Positions 54,487 to 63,968 of a DNA stretch of 64,000 bases are shown here, piece by piece. Position numbers and translations under genes: made by a program. The notes under the pieces are model-generated. The model ran no database searches, was not told where the DNA came from, and worked only from the letters and a program-made list of their open reading frames with translations. Within the stretch, counting starts at the first letter, position 1; the number at the start of each line of letters is the position of its first letter. Source of the stretch: an uncultured Pelagimonas sp. (lineage in GTDB: Bacteria; Pseudomonadota; Alphaproteobacteria; Rhodobacterales; Rhodobacteraceae); contig CANMPP010000001.1 of NCBI GenBank assembly GCA_947499735.1, positions 310,001-374,000 on the forward strand, written 5' to 3'.

Positions 54487-55415
54487 GCAAATACCCCGAA
54501 CTTATCAAGGCCTGCTTCGATCAGGATCGCGGTGAAATGCGCGAATAGATAAATCAGGGACAATTTGAAAAACCGTCGCTCTGCCTTGAAGTCATCCGCT
54601 TCGCACATTTCTTCATTGCGGCGGACAATATCCCAAGCGCCTTTTAGGAAAAGCGCGTTTAGAACAATAGCAGTTGCCAGATAGATATAGCCACCGATCG
54701 AGGTAAAGCCGGTGCCAATCGCCAATGCGGCCAGCAGAATTGTGTAGACAAGGATGTGCTTGCGGGTTGAACGACGGCCATGCGTTACGGTCAGCATCGG
54801 CACGTTTGCATCATCGTAATCCGAGCGCATGAAGAGCGCGAGTGCCCAAAAATGTGGTGGTGTCCACATGAAGGTCAGCGAAAACATCAGAATGGATTCG
54901 ATGGAAAACGTGCCAGTTGCGGCCGCCCATCCGATCATTGGAGGAAACGCACCAGCAGCGCCGCCGATCACAATGTTCTGCGGTGTCGCGCGTTTGAGCC
55001 ACATTGTGTAAATCACAACATAGAAAAAGATGGTGAACGCCAACAGGCCCGCAGCGATCCAATTCGTTGCCAAGCCAAGGAATATCACGGAAAAACCTGA
55101 CAGAGCGAGGCCGAGCGCCAGCGCTTCGCTTGCCATGACTTTGCCTGCAGGGATAGGGCGCTTTTTCGTTCGGCGCATAACCGCATCGATGTCCGCATCC
55201 CACCACATGTTCAGTGCGCCAGAGGCCCCGCCGCCAATGGCGATAAAGAGGATGGCACAAAAACCAAGAAACGGGTGAATGGGGGATGGTGCTGCCAATA
55301 AGCCAACAAAGGCCGTAAAAACCACCAACGACATGACGCGCGGCTTTAGTAGCGCGACATAGTCGCTAAATTGTGCATCGCCTTCAAAGCTGTTTGTTGC
55401 GCTTGTGTCTGTCAT
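54483..55415 (-). CDS. ctaB: protoheme IX farnesyltransferase (heme O synthase)
   Basis: A 310-residue UbiA-type prenyltransferase, about nine helices, that converts heme b to heme o. The two Asp-rich motifs are visible: NMWWDADIDAVMRRTKKRP and FMRSDYDDANVPML. The start is MTDTSATNSFEG at 55415; a TTG four codons earlier lacks support. The stop overlaps the CoxF-like start. Confidence 0.95.
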   Translation of the reverse strand: MTDTSATNSFEGDAQFSDYVALLKPRVMSLVVFTAFVGLLAAPSPIHPFLGFCAILFIAIGGGASGALNMWWDADIDAVMRRTKKRPIPAGKVMASEALALGLALSGFSVIFLGLATNWIAAGLLAFTIFFYVVIYTMWLKRATPQNIVIGGAAGAFPPMIGWAAATGTFSIESILMFSLTFMWTPPHFWALALFMRSDYDDANVPMLTVTHGRRSTRKHILVYTILLAALAIGTGFTSIGGYIYLATAIVLNALFLKGAWDIVRRNEEMCEADDFKAERRFFKLSLIYLFAHFTAILIEAGLDKFGVFA

Positions 55416-55480
55416 ATCACCAATCAACTAAAGTGTTTTTCAGGTCCGTCTTTATATCACGGAACTTTCTGATAGACTAA

Positions 55481-55515
55481 ATGCGGCTACGGGCCCATGT
55501 GGTCCAAAGCCGCAT
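55481..55515 (-). terminator. hairpin between ctaC and ctaB
   Basis: ATGCGGCT (55481-55488) pairs with AGCCGCAT (55508-55515), 19-base loop. It lies 18 bp after the ctaC stop, with a weak T tail, so it is likely an attenuator or mRNA end stabiliser. Confidence 0.45.
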
Positions 55516-55532
55516 ATTGTTTCATATCTAGA

Positions 55533-56420
55533 TTAATTGGTCAGGATCGTACGTAGATCGACATATTCACCCGCGTCCACAGACGCAGCCAGCCATGCGT
55601 CGTATTCGTCAGATGTAACAACATGCACTGTAATGGGCATATAGGCGTGCTGAATGCCGCAGAGTTCGGAACATTGGCCGAAATAAGTGCCTTCTTTGCC
55701 TTCTTCCACGTTGAACCAAAGTTCTGCCAGACGGCCAGGAACCGCGTCTTGCTTGACGCCAAAGGCAGGGATGGTCCAGGCGTGGATGACATCGCCGCCG
55801 GTGACTTGGATGACCACATCTTTGCCTGATGGAACAACGACCGCGGTATCTGTGGCCAGAAGAAATTCGTCTTCGCTATAGCCAGCTTCAACCAGTTGGG
55901 TTTCAACCTCGGGTGTCATGCGAAAATCACCGCCCGTTGCGCCAGAACCGATCATGTAGCTGTCATAGGCCAGATCTGTGCCAACGTATTCATAGCCCCA
56001 ATACCACTGATATCCGGTGGTTTTGATGGTGATATCTGCCTCTGGGATTTCTTGTTGAAAGAATAAAACCTTCAGAGACGGCGCCATAATACCCAGCAAA
56101 ACCAGAATCGGCAGTAAGGTCCAGGCGACTTCGATCTTAGTATTATGGGTAAAGGTCGCCGGTGTTTTGTTGGCCCCTTGGTTAAATCGCACCGCCGCAT
56201 AGGCGATAAGCCCCACAACAAAGAGAACGATCACAGCGATCACAACCAATAGGAATGCATCCAGGCTTTGCGTGCGCGCTGCAATTTCTGTGGCAGGGGC
56301 CTGAAAGCTCGTTTTTCCTGCCTCTGGGCGGCCGATCAGATCGTATTCCTGGGCCATTGCGGGTGCTGCAAACAGCGCTGCGGTCATTTTCGTAGCTAGT
56401 TTGTCCAGTCGCATCTTCAT
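55533..56420 (-). CDS. ctaC: cytochrome c oxidase subunit II
   Basis: A 295-residue subunit carrying the dinuclear CuA centre. Signal peptide (MTAALFAAPAMA before QEYDL), two helices (FLLVVIAVIVLFVVGLIAYA and WTLLPILVLLGIMAPSLKVL), then a cupredoxin domain with GDVIHAWTIPAFGVK and the ligands YFGQCSELCGIQHAYMP. All CuA ligands are present. First gene of the ctaC-ctaB-coxF-ctaG-ctaE series; ctaD is not in the window. Start 56420 or 56414. Confidence 0.96.
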   Translation of the reverse strand: MKMRLDKLATKMTAALFAAPAMAQEYDLIGRPEAGKTSFQAPATEIAARTQSLDAFLLVVIAVIVLFVVGLIAYAAVRFNQGANKTPATFTHNTKIEVAWTLLPILVLLGIMAPSLKVLFFQQEIPEADITIKTTGYQWYWGYEYVGTDLAYDSYMIGSGATGGDFRMTPEVETQLVEAGYSEDEFLLATDTAVVVPSGKDVVIQVTGGDVIHAWTIPAFGVKQDAVPGRLAELWFNVEEGKEGTYFGQCSELCGIQHAYMPITVHVVTSDEYDAWLAASVDAGEYVDLRTILTN

Positions 56421-56704
56421 ACCTGTTCGGTCTCCCTTGCGGTCTTTGCCTTGCGTCTTCTATCGCATTTTGCCGGGCCATCTCCTGCCTACCGCACCGT
56501 ATTTAGGTGGATTCGCTTTTTACTCGCCCGTTGCACTTATCGCGTTAAAAAGCATATTCTGCGCTTTATATAAAGTTCAAATCGCGTGTCAGTTGGTTGT
56601 GACGTTGCATTTGTGCCTTAAGGTTTTCTTTTGGCAAAGCGTGAATAGCTCTTTGTCGCGAGACGAAAACGAAACATATATCAAATCCTGAAAAGGTTCT
56701 CTTA

Positions 56705-58126
56705 ATGTCAAATTCTGCCTTTCGCCCGTTTCAGTCATTGCTGGATCAAGACGTTGCTTTAACGATTTTGCGCGATGCCGTGGCGGGGGCTGATGATGGA
56801 GAGTTGTTTCTAGAGCGGTCTCGATCAGAGGCGTTGGTCTTGGATGATGGTCGGGTAAAAACCGCCAGCTATGATGCGTCAGAGGGATTTGGTTTGCGCG
56901 CTGTTCGCGGCGAGGTCGCAGGCTATGCGCATTCAACAGAGATTACAGAAAAATCGCTGAAACGCGCGGCGGAAACGGCCTGCTTGGCCGTTGGTGATGG
57001 CGGGGGCAGTCTGGCATCCGCACCAAAAGGTACGAACGTTAAGCTATATACAGATGAAGATCCGATCGAAGGCGCATCCTTTCCTGTCAAAGTGGATACG
57101 TTGAAAGAGATTGATGCCTTTTGCCGCGATCTGGATCCGCGGGTTGTTCAGGTCACGGCGATGATCTCTGCCAGCTTGCAAGAGGTGACCATCCTGCGTC
57201 CCGAAGGAGGGGTTTTCACCGATGTTCGGCCGCTAACCCGTGTGAATGTGTCTGTTATTGTTGAAGAAAATGGACGTCGTGAATCGGGTTCAGCAGGCGG
57301 TGGTGGTCGTGTTTCTTTGGATGGATTGCTGGCGCCTCAAGATTGGAAAAGCAAAGCACGCGAGGCCCTTCGCATTGCATTGGTCAATCTTGACGCGGAA
57401 CCTGCACCAGCTGGTGTCATGGATATTGTTCTTGGCCCGGGTTGGCCTGGCATTTTGCTGCATGAGGCGGTTGGTCACGGTTTGGAAGGTGATTTTAACC
57501 GTAAAGGCAGCTCTGCTTTTGCCGGACTGTTGGGCCAGCGCGTCGCGGCCAAAGGCGTCACCGTTCTGGACGACGGGACGATCCCAGATCGCCGTGGATC
57601 GATTTCGGTTGATGATGAAGGAACGCCTTCGGCCAAGAATGTTTTGATCGATGACGGTATCTTGGTTGGCTATATGCAAGACCGTCAAAATGCGCGTCTC
57701 ATGGGGGTAGAACCGACCGGCAATGGACGTCGGGAAAGCTATGCACATGCTCCAATGCCGCGCATGACCAATACCTATATGCTGGGTGGTGATGCCACGC
57801 CGGACGATATCGTTGCGGATCTAAAGGATGGCATTTGGGCGGTTGGTTTCGGCGGCGGCCAGGTCGACATTACGAACGGAAAATTTGTGTTTAGCGCCAC
57901 CGAAGCCTATCGGGTAAAGAATGGTAAAATTGTCGCACCTGTCAAAGGCGCGACATTGATCGGGGACGGCGCCAGCGCACTTAAGGACATTCGTGCCATC
58001 GGAAACGACATGTGTTTGGATCCGGGAATGGGCAATTGTGGTAAAGCTGGTCAATGGGTGCCGGTTGGGGTTGGGCAGCCAACAATGTTGATTGGCGGGC
58101 TGACAATTGGTGGGGCTGCGACCTAA
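56705..58126 (+). CDS. tldD: metalloprotease TldD
   Basis: A 473-residue TldD protein, which works with TldE/PmbA in peptide processing (microcin maturation, CcdA degradation in E. coli). The HExxxH metal motif appears in LLHEAVGHGLEGDFNRKG, and the glycine-rich C-terminus (DPGMGNCGKAGQWVPVGVGQ) is conserved. AAAAGG lies nine bases before the ATG. Divergent from ctaC. pmbA is not in the window. Confidence 0.94.
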   Translation: MSNSAFRPFQSLLDQDVALTILRDAVAGADDGELFLERSRSEALVLDDGRVKTASYDASEGFGLRAVRGEVAGYAHSTEITEKSLKRAAETACLAVGDGGGSLASAPKGTNVKLYTDEDPIEGASFPVKVDTLKEIDAFCRDLDPRVVQVTAMISASLQEVTILRPEGGVFTDVRPLTRVNVSVIVEENGRRESGSAGGGGRVSLDGLLAPQDWKSKAREALRIALVNLDAEPAPAGVMDIVLGPGWPGILLHEAVGHGLEGDFNRKGSSAFAGLLGQRVAAKGVTVLDDGTIPDRRGSISVDDEGTPSAKNVLIDDGILVGYMQDRQNARLMGVEPTGNGRRESYAHAPMPRMTNTYMLGGDATPDDIVADLKDGIWAVGFGGGQVDITNGKFVFSATEAYRVKNGKIVAPVKGATLIGDGASALKDIRAIGNDMCLDPGMGNCGKAGQWVPVGVGQPTMLIGGLTIGGAAT

Positions 58127-58187
58127 AAGCTGGTTTTTTGCTTCTAATTTGTTTTGGGAACACATTTTTTGTTCCAAACGCTTTAAA

Positions 58188-58214
58188 GTTAACTTTGATT
58201 CACTTGTAGTTAAC
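58188..58214 (+). promoter_or_regulatory. paired GTTAAC sites upstream of dprA
   Basis: Two GTTAAC palindromes (58188-58193 and 58209-58214), 21 bp centre to centre, lie 43-70 bp before the dprA start codon; a further TTAA sits at 58183-58186. The spacing of two helical turns suggests cooperative binding. CtrA-type TTAACC half-sites are one candidate, not proven. Confidence 0.4.
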
Positions 58215-58256
58215 CACCTAAGCGTAAGACCAGTTATGCAAGCAGACGGGGTTAGG

Positions 58257-59486
58257 ATGACTGAGCTAAAACTTTCTTCCAATCACCCCCCACTCCCACC
58301 CACCTCGGAAGATAATCGGGTGTCTTGGCTTCGTCTCTTGCGCTCTCGCAGGGTTGGGGTTTCCACGTTTTTTAGGTTAATGAACGAGCATGGTTCGGCA
58401 GAGGCTGCATTGCGAGCCTTGCCAGATGTTGCTGCCGCTGCGGGTGTTCAGAATTATTCCGTTTTCAGTGAAAAAGACGCGTTGAAAGAAATACATGCAG
58501 CGAAACGTATTGGCGCGCGCATGTTATGTATTGGCGACGCTGCATATCCGGCTGATTTGGCCAGTTTGCCAGACGCACCACCGATTCTTTGGGTGCGTGG
58601 AGATGTAAGCATCCTGTCACGGCCAATGATCGCATTGATCGGTGCACGCAATGCGTCGTCCCTTGGTTTGCGAATGGCGCGTTTCTTGGCGCGTGATTTG
58701 GGCAAAGAGGGCTTGGTCACTGTGTCCGGCCTAGCCCGCGGTGTGGACACTGCGGCACATCAAACCAGTTTGGAAACTGGCACCGTTGCGGTACTTGGCG
58801 GGGGCGTTGATGTGGTTTATCCGCCCGAAAATGCCAAACTGATGGATGACATCGTGTCCAAAGGTGGTGCTTTGTTAAGCGAACAGCCCATTGGCACACG
58901 CCCTTTGGCGCGGCATTTTCCTGTGCGCAACCGGATTGTATCAGGTTTAAGTAAAGCCGTTGTTGTGATCGAAGCCGCCGCTAAATCGGGATCTTTGATT
59001 ACATCACAGGCTGCGTTGGACCAAGGACGTGACGTCATGGCCGTGCCCGGACACCCGTTCGATGCCCGTGCCGGCGGTTGCAACATGTTGTTGCGCGATG
59101 GTGCACGTTTGGTGCGGTCTGGCCAAGATGTGATTGATGCGCTTGGTCCGTTTGTCCAATGCGAACCTGCGAAATCTGTTGCGGAGATTCCGGAAACACC
59201 GGTTCAAGAAGATTTGCACCTTGGCACGACACAGGCTGAACCGTCACAAAGTACATCTGTTAAAGACCCGGATTCAACAATGCGCAATCAACGTGCATTG
59301 ACGAAGGCCGCAGAGCTGCATCAGCAAATTCTCGACCGTCTGGGGCCATCCCCGGTGCAAGAGGACCAGTTGATACGAGATCTCCAAGCGCCTACCGGAA
59401 AGGTCAATCCAATACTGACGGATCTTGAATTGGATGGCAGGATTCGCCGGGCCCCAGGTGGGTATTTATCACTGGTGACAAAATGA
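58257..59486 (+). CDS. dprA: DNA-processing protein DprA
   Basis: About 409 residues from MTELKLSSNHPP. An N-terminal SAM-like region is followed by the DprA Rossmann domain (RPMIALIGARNASSLGLRMA; VSGLARGVDTAAHQT; LGGGVDVVYPPEN; RNRIVSGLSKAVVVIEAAAK SGSL), which binds single-stranded DNA and loads RecA, and by a C-terminal winged helix (QILDRLGPSPVQEDQLIRDL). The start is uncertain: the ORF continues 50 codons upstream into tldD, but those codons contain the GTTAAC pair. topA follows, as in many proteobacteria. Confidence 0.92.
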   Translation: MTELKLSSNHPPLPPTSEDNRVSWLRLLRSRRVGVSTFFRLMNEHGSAEAALRALPDVAAAAGVQNYSVFSEKDALKEIHAAKRIGARMLCIGDAAYPADLASLPDAPPILWVRGDVSILSRPMIALIGARNASSLGLRMARFLARDLGKEGLVTVSGLARGVDTAAHQTSLETGTVAVLGGGVDVVYPPENAKLMDDIVSKGGALLSEQPIGTRPLARHFPVRNRIVSGLSKAVVVIEAAAKSGSLITSQAALDQGRDVMAVPGHPFDARAGGCNMLLRDGARLVRSGQDVIDALGPFVQCEPAKSVAEIPETPVQEDLHLGTTQAEPSQSTSVKDPDSTMRNQRALTKAAELHQQILDRLGPSPVQEDQLIRDLQAPTGKVNPILTDLELDGRIRRAPGGYLSLVTK

Positions 59487-59562
59487 TTTTTTTGAACTGT
59501 ATCGATTTTGTATGTCATTTTTATCGCGGTTAAACATGGATAATATTGTTTTTTTTGATGAT

Positions 59563-59580
59563 GGCGGGCAATTGCCTGCC
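59563..59580. other. near-perfect 18-bp palindrome between dprA and topA
   Basis: GGCGGGCAATTGCCTGCC is self-complementary apart from one pair. It is preceded by a T-rich stretch and lies 95 bp before the topA start, so an operator is more likely than a terminator. Confidence 0.4.
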
Positions 59581-59674
59581 AGTGTGAATTGACATTTTCC
59601 GCTTGCAAGGCCTTTCTAGCCCAGCCATAGCAGACGCCCAACACCTCTTTTAATTTCCAAAGGTATTGCCACGC

Positions 59675-62386
59675 ATGCCCGTCGTTGTCGTAGAATCCCC
59701 GGCCAAAGCCAAGACTATCAACAAATATCTGGGATCGGATTATACGGTTCTTGCGTCATACGGACATGTTCGGGATTTGCCGCCCAAAGATGGTTCTGTT
59801 GATCCAGAGGCAGATTTTGACATGACATGGGAAGTGGCCAATGACAGCCGCAAACATGTTGCTGCCATTGCTGCGGCGTTAAAAACCGATGACGCATTGA
59901 TCTTGGCGACTGACCCTGATCGCGAAGGGGAAGCGATTTCGTGGCATTTGAAAGAGGCGCTGACAAAACGCCGGTCGATCAAGAAATCGACGCATGTTAG
60001 CCGCGTCACATTCAACGCGATTACGAAAAAAGCCGTCACTGAAGCCATGCAAAACCCCCGCGAAATCGACGCGGATCTGGTCGAGGCGTATTTGGCCCGT
60101 CGGGCTTTGGATTATCTGGTTGGCTTTAAACTATCCCCAGTCTTGTGGCGCAAATTGCCCGGTGCGCGGTCGGCTGGACGTGTTCAATCCGTATGTTTGC
60201 GGTTGATCGTTGAACGCGAAATTGAGATCGAAGCGTTCAAACCACGCGAATACTGGCAGGTGAAGGCACAAATGCTGACGCCGCGCGGTCAGGAATTTGA
60301 AGCACGTCTGACGGTTCTGGGTGGTGAAAAGCTGGACCGCTATAGTATTGAAAACGACACGCAGGCCGAATTGGCCGTGCAGGCGATCACATCGCGTGAA
60401 TTGCAAATCGCCAATGTTGAAGCCAAACCTGCGACACGAAATCCATCCGCACCATTCATGACATCGACCCTGCAGCAGGAAGCGTCGCGTAAATTCGGTA
60501 TGGGTGCGCGGCAATGTATGAATGCGGCACAGCGTCTCTATGAAGCGGGTCACATCACGTATATGCGTACCGATGGTATCGACATGGCGCCTGAAGCTAT
60601 TCAGGCCGCGCGTGGTGCGATTGAGAACCGTTATGGCGCAGAGTACGTGCCATCGAGCCCGCGGGTTTACAAAAATAAAGCGAAGAACGCACAAGAAGCG
60701 CACGAATGTATTCGCCCAACGGACATGTCTGCGGATGCGGCGTCTTTGGGTTTGACCGATTCCGATCAAAACCGTCTCTATGATTTGATTTGGAAACGGA
60801 CATTGGCCTGTCAAATGGCCGGTGCGAAACTGGAACGGACAACGGTTGATATCGCGTCACAGGATGGCCAAGTTGCTTTGCGTGCGACAGGTCAGGTCGT
60901 TGTGTTTGACGGGTTCCTGAAGGTTTACGAAGAAGGCCGGGATGAGCCTGTTGAAGAGGATGATAAACGTCTTCCACAAATCATGAAGGGCGAGCCTGCG
61001 AAACTAGCCTCTGGCAGTTTTGAAGCGGCTTACACCAAGACAAACGAAAAACCAGAAGCGGCGCCTCAGAGCAAAAATGGCATGTCGGCCAATGGCGTTG
61101 CAGTTCTGTCTGGTGACGCCGCTGTTCTTGCTGCACAAAGCTTTACCCAGCACCCACCACGCTTTACCGAAGCGACTTTGGTAAAACGTATGGAAGAGCT
61201 GGGGATTGGTCGTCCATCGACCTATGCTTCTGTCATCACGACGATTCAGGATCGCGAATATGTGCGCAAGGAACAGAACCGTCTGTTCCCTGAAGACAAA
61301 GGTCGTATTGTCACGATCTTTTTGATGAACTTCTTTAAACGCTATGTTGAATACGATTTCACAGCTGGGCTGGAAGAACAGCTGGACCACGTTTCAGCCG
61401 GGGACGAAGATTACAAAGAGGTTTTGGCGAACTTCTGGCGCGATTTTTCTGCAGCAATTGCGGAAACATCCGATCTGCGGATTTCAGAAGTTTTGGATGT
61501 GCTGGATGAGGCGCTAGCACCTCAACTGTATCCGCCGCGTGAAGATGGCAGTGACCCACGGGTTTGCCCGAAATGTGGTTCCGGCCAGCTGCATTTGAAG
61601 ACATCTCGTACGGGTGGCTTTGTTGGATGTGGCAATTACCCTGAATGCACCTATACGCGCCCAATTGCGGGCGAAGGTGCTGAAGGGGATGAACGCGTAC
61701 TTGGTGAAGATCAGGGCGATGAAATCTGGTTGAAAGCCGGTCGTTTCGGTCCGTATGTCCAACGCGGTGAACCAACGCCCGAGAACAAAAAACCACCGCG
61801 GGCATCGTTGCCAAAAGGATGGTCCAAGGATGAGATGACCTTGGAAAAGGCGCTAACTTTGCTGTCGCTTCCTCGTGAAGTGGGCATGCACCCAGAAGGC
61901 GGGATGATCAGCGCGAATTTCGGTCGCTTTGGTCCGTATCTGATGCACCAGTTGGAATCTGAGGAAAAACCGGTTTACGCAAATCTCAAAGACCCAAATG
62001 ACGTCTTTGAAATCGGTATGAACCATGCGGTCGAATTACTGACGCATAAACGGAACAATCCGGGCCGTGGGCGCGGTGCAGCGGCGAAAGCGATTAAAGA
62101 GCTGGGCGAACATCCAGATGGTGGCGCAGTCAACGTTTATGAGGGGCGTTACGGTCCTTATGTGAAATGGGAAAAGGTCAATGCGACCTTGCCCAAGGAT
62201 GTGAAACCCGAAGATGTGACGCTTGAAATTGCGCTTCCATTGATTGCTGAAAAAGCGTCGAAGAAGGGTACCAAGAAAAAAGCGCCCGCAAAAAAGGCTG
62301 CTGCGAAGAAGACAACAGCCAAGAAAACGACTGCCAAAAAGACCACCACTAAAAAGGCGGCGACAAAGACGGCTGAATCCGAATAG
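59675..62386 (+). CDS. topA: DNA topoisomerase I
   Basis: A 903-residue type IA topoisomerase that relaxes negative supercoils. N-terminal Toprim (VVVVESPAKAKTINKYLGSD; LATDPDREGEAISWHLKEAL), catalytic Tyr in AGHITYMRTDGIDM, and a four-Cys zinc ribbon CPKCGSGQLHLKTSRTGGFV with CGNYPEC near residue 635-660, followed by topoisomerase C-repeats. The last ~45 residues are a lysine-rich tail with KKTTA repeats, common in alphaproteobacteria and likely DNA-binding. The ATG at 59675 is preferred to the TTG three codons earlier, which lies too close to AAAGG. Confidence 0.96.
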   Translation: MPVVVVESPAKAKTINKYLGSDYTVLASYGHVRDLPPKDGSVDPEADFDMTWEVANDSRKHVAAIAAALKTDDALILATDPDREGEAISWHLKEALTKRRSIKKSTHVSRVTFNAITKKAVTEAMQNPREIDADLVEAYLARRALDYLVGFKLSPVLWRKLPGARSAGRVQSVCLRLIVEREIEIEAFKPREYWQVKAQMLTPRGQEFEARLTVLGGEKLDRYSIENDTQAELAVQAITSRELQIANVEAKPATRNPSAPFMTSTLQQEASRKFGMGARQCMNAAQRLYEAGHITYMRTDGIDMAPEAIQAARGAIENRYGAEYVPSSPRVYKNKAKNAQEAHECIRPTDMSADAASLGLTDSDQNRLYDLIWKRTLACQMAGAKLERTTVDIASQDGQVALRATGQVVVFDGFLKVYEEGRDEPVEEDDKRLPQIMKGEPAKLASGSFEAAYTKTNEKPEAAPQSKNGMSANGVAVLSGDAAVLAAQSFTQHPPRFTEATLVKRMEELGIGRPSTYASVITTIQDREYVRKEQNRLFPEDKGRIVTIFLMNFFKRYVEYDFTAGLEEQLDHVSAGDEDYKEVLANFWRDFSAAIAETSDLRISEVLDVLDEALAPQLYPPREDGSDPRVCPKCGSGQLHLKTSRTGGFVGCGNYPECTYTRPIAGEGAEGDERVLGEDQGDEIWLKAGRFGPYVQRGEPTPENKKPPRASLPKGWSKDEMTLEKALTLLSLPREVGMHPEGGMISANFGRFGPYLMHQLESEEKPVYANLKDPNDVFEIGMNHAVELLTHKRNNPGRGRGAAAKAIKELGEHPDGGAVNVYEGRYGPYVKWEKVNATLPKDVKPEDVTLEIALPLIAEKASKKGTKKKAPAKKAAAKKTTAKKTTAKKTTTKKAATKTAESE

Positions 62387-62417
62387 CGATTTCGACTGGC
62401 CTTGTCCGAACAACGAA

Positions 62418-62449
62418 AGAGGGGAACCATTCACCCCTTTCAATTTTGT
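62418..62449 (+). terminator. probable intrinsic terminator after topA
   Basis: AGAGGGG (62418-62424) pairs with CCCCTTT (62434-62440, one G-U), loop of nine, followed by CAATTTTGTTTTG. Confidence 0.45.
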
Positions 62450-62530
62450 TTTGCTGCACAGCAGCGAAGCCGTTGACACTGGGGCGGTGCACCGTCACAC
62501 TTTCGCCTACTCGGCGAGAGGAGGGTGTAA

Positions 62531-63235
62531 ATGAACAAAGTCTACAAAACTGCGGCAGACGCCTTAGAGGGTGTTCTTAAAGACGATATGCTGATCGCAG
62601 CAGGCGGGTTTGGCCTATGCGGTATCCCTGAACTATTGATCGCTGCAATCAAGGATTCTGGCGTCAAAGATCTGACATTTGCGTCCAATAATGCAGGCGT
62701 GGATGATTTCGGCCTAGGCCTGCTTTTGCAGACGCGCCAAGTGCGTAAAATGATCTCATCCTATGTCGGCGAAAATGCTGAATTTATGCGGCAATACCTG
62801 TCCGGTGAGCTAGAATTAGAATTCGCCCCCCAAGGTACATTGGCAGAGCGTATGCGCGCCGCGGGTCACGGCATTCCCGGTTTTTACACGAAAACGGGGG
62901 TTGGTACGGTGATCGCCGAAGGGAAAGATCACAAAGATTTCAATGGCGAAACCTATATTCTGGAAGAGGGTATCTTCGCGGATTTGTCGATCGTCAAAGC
63001 CTGGAAAGCAGACACATCCGGCAATGCGATTTTTCGCAAAGCAGCGCGAAATTTCAATCCACCAGCTGCGATGTGCGGCAAACTGTGCGTGATGGAGGTG
63101 GAAGAAATTGTGGAAGTCGGTGAATTGGATCCTGACAATATCCACCTGCCGGGTATCTACGTGCATCGTTTGATCCAAGGATCGCACGAAAAACGTATCG
63201 AACAGCGCACAACGCGCATCCGTGAGGAGGCATAG
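62531..63235 (+). CDS. scoA: 3-oxoacid CoA-transferase subunit A
   Basis: A 234-residue subunit of succinyl-CoA:3-ketoacid (acetoacetate) CoA-transferase. The CoA loop [20 protein letters not shown] near residue 23 and [20 protein letters not shown] are typical. GAGGAGGGT precedes the ATG. scoB follows 2 bp later. Feeds acetoacetate or ketone bodies into central metabolism; linkage with the beta-oxidation genes at the other end of the window is only functional. Confidence 0.93.
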   Translation: MNKVYKTAADALEGVLKDDMLIAAGGFGLCGIPELLIAAIKDSGVKDLTFASNNAGVDDFGLGLLLQTRQVRKMISSYVGENAEFMRQYLSGELELEFAPQGTLAERMRAAGHGIPGFYTKTGVGTVIAEGKDHKDFNGETYILEEGIFADLSIVKAWKADTSGNAIFRKAARNFNPPAAMCGKLCVMEVEEIVEVGELDPDNIHLPGIYVHRLIQGSHEKRIEQRTTRIREEA

Positions 63236-63237
63236 AT

Positions 63238-63864
63238 ATGGCTTGGGATCGCAATCAAATGGCTGCCCGCGCGGCGCAGGAATTGGAAGATGGGACATAT
63301 GTGAACCTAGGGATCGGCATCCCGACACTGGTTCCAAATTTCATCCCGGACGGTGTGAATGTTGTCCTACAATCCGAAAACGGAATTCTAGGCATGGGTC
63401 CTTTTCCCTATGAAGGTGAAGAAGATCCGGATCTGATCAATGCAGGCAAACAGACGATCACAGAATTGCCTGAAACGGCCTATTTCGACAGCGCAACCAG
63501 CTTTGGTATGATCCGTGGCGGCAAAATCGCGGCGGCTATTTTGGGCGCGATGGAAGTCGCTGAAAACGGCGATCTGGCGAACTGGATGATCCCGGGCAAG
63601 CTGGTGAAAGGCATGGGCGGGGCCATGGATTTGGTCGCTGGTGTTGGACGCGTTGTTGTGGTCATGGATCACACGAATAAGCATGGAGATTCCAAGCTTC
63701 TCAAGGCGTGTACCTTGCCGCTAACGGGGCAGGGTGTTGTCGATCGGATCATCACCAATCTGGGCGTGCTGGATGTGGTCGAGGGCGGTTTGAAATTGGT
63801 CGAATTGGCCGATGGTGTGACCGAAGACGAATTGCGTGCAGCGACAGAGGCAACGCTTGTCTAA
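63238..63864 (+). CDS. scoB: 3-oxoacid CoA-transferase subunit B
   Basis: A 208-residue partner of ScoA. The catalytic Glu lies in [20 protein letters not shown] near residue 46, and the glycine loop [19 protein letters not shown] is conserved. GAGG in the last scoA codons is its ribosome site, so the two are coupled. A hairpin follows. Confidence 0.93.
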   Translation: MAWDRNQMAARAAQELEDGTYVNLGIGIPTLVPNFIPDGVNVVLQSENGILGMGPFPYEGEEDPDLINAGKQTITELPETAYFDSATSFGMIRGGKIAAAILGAMEVAENGDLANWMIPGKLVKGMGGAMDLVAGVGRVVVVMDHTNKHGDSKLLKACTLPLTGQGVVDRIITNLGVLDVVEGGLKLVELADGVTEDELRAATEATLV

Positions 63865-63868
63865 TCGT

Positions 63869-63901
63869 GTTGGAACCGGCGTTTTGAAATGCCGGTTCAA
63901 C
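63869..63901 (+). terminator. hairpin after scoB
   Basis: AACCGGC (63874-63880) pairs with GCCGGTT (63891-63897), extended outward with one bulge. No U tract follows, so it may be a weak or Rho-assisted terminator. Confidence 0.4.
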
Positions 63902-63968
63902 GCGACTAGTGTTGACCAGGCCAACTGTTTTCCCCTTTTGCAATATCAACGGTCTCAAAGGATACGTT

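Noticed and set aside
60131-60814. A 227-codon ORF antisense to topA
   Set aside because: Shadow reading; no ribosome site, Arg/Phe/Thr-rich, topA domains fully intact across it.
62240-62386. Lysine-rich repetitive end of topA as a frameshift or assembly artefact
   Set aside because: The frame is continuous to a clean stop, and K/A/T-rich tails are common in alphaproteobacterial TopA.
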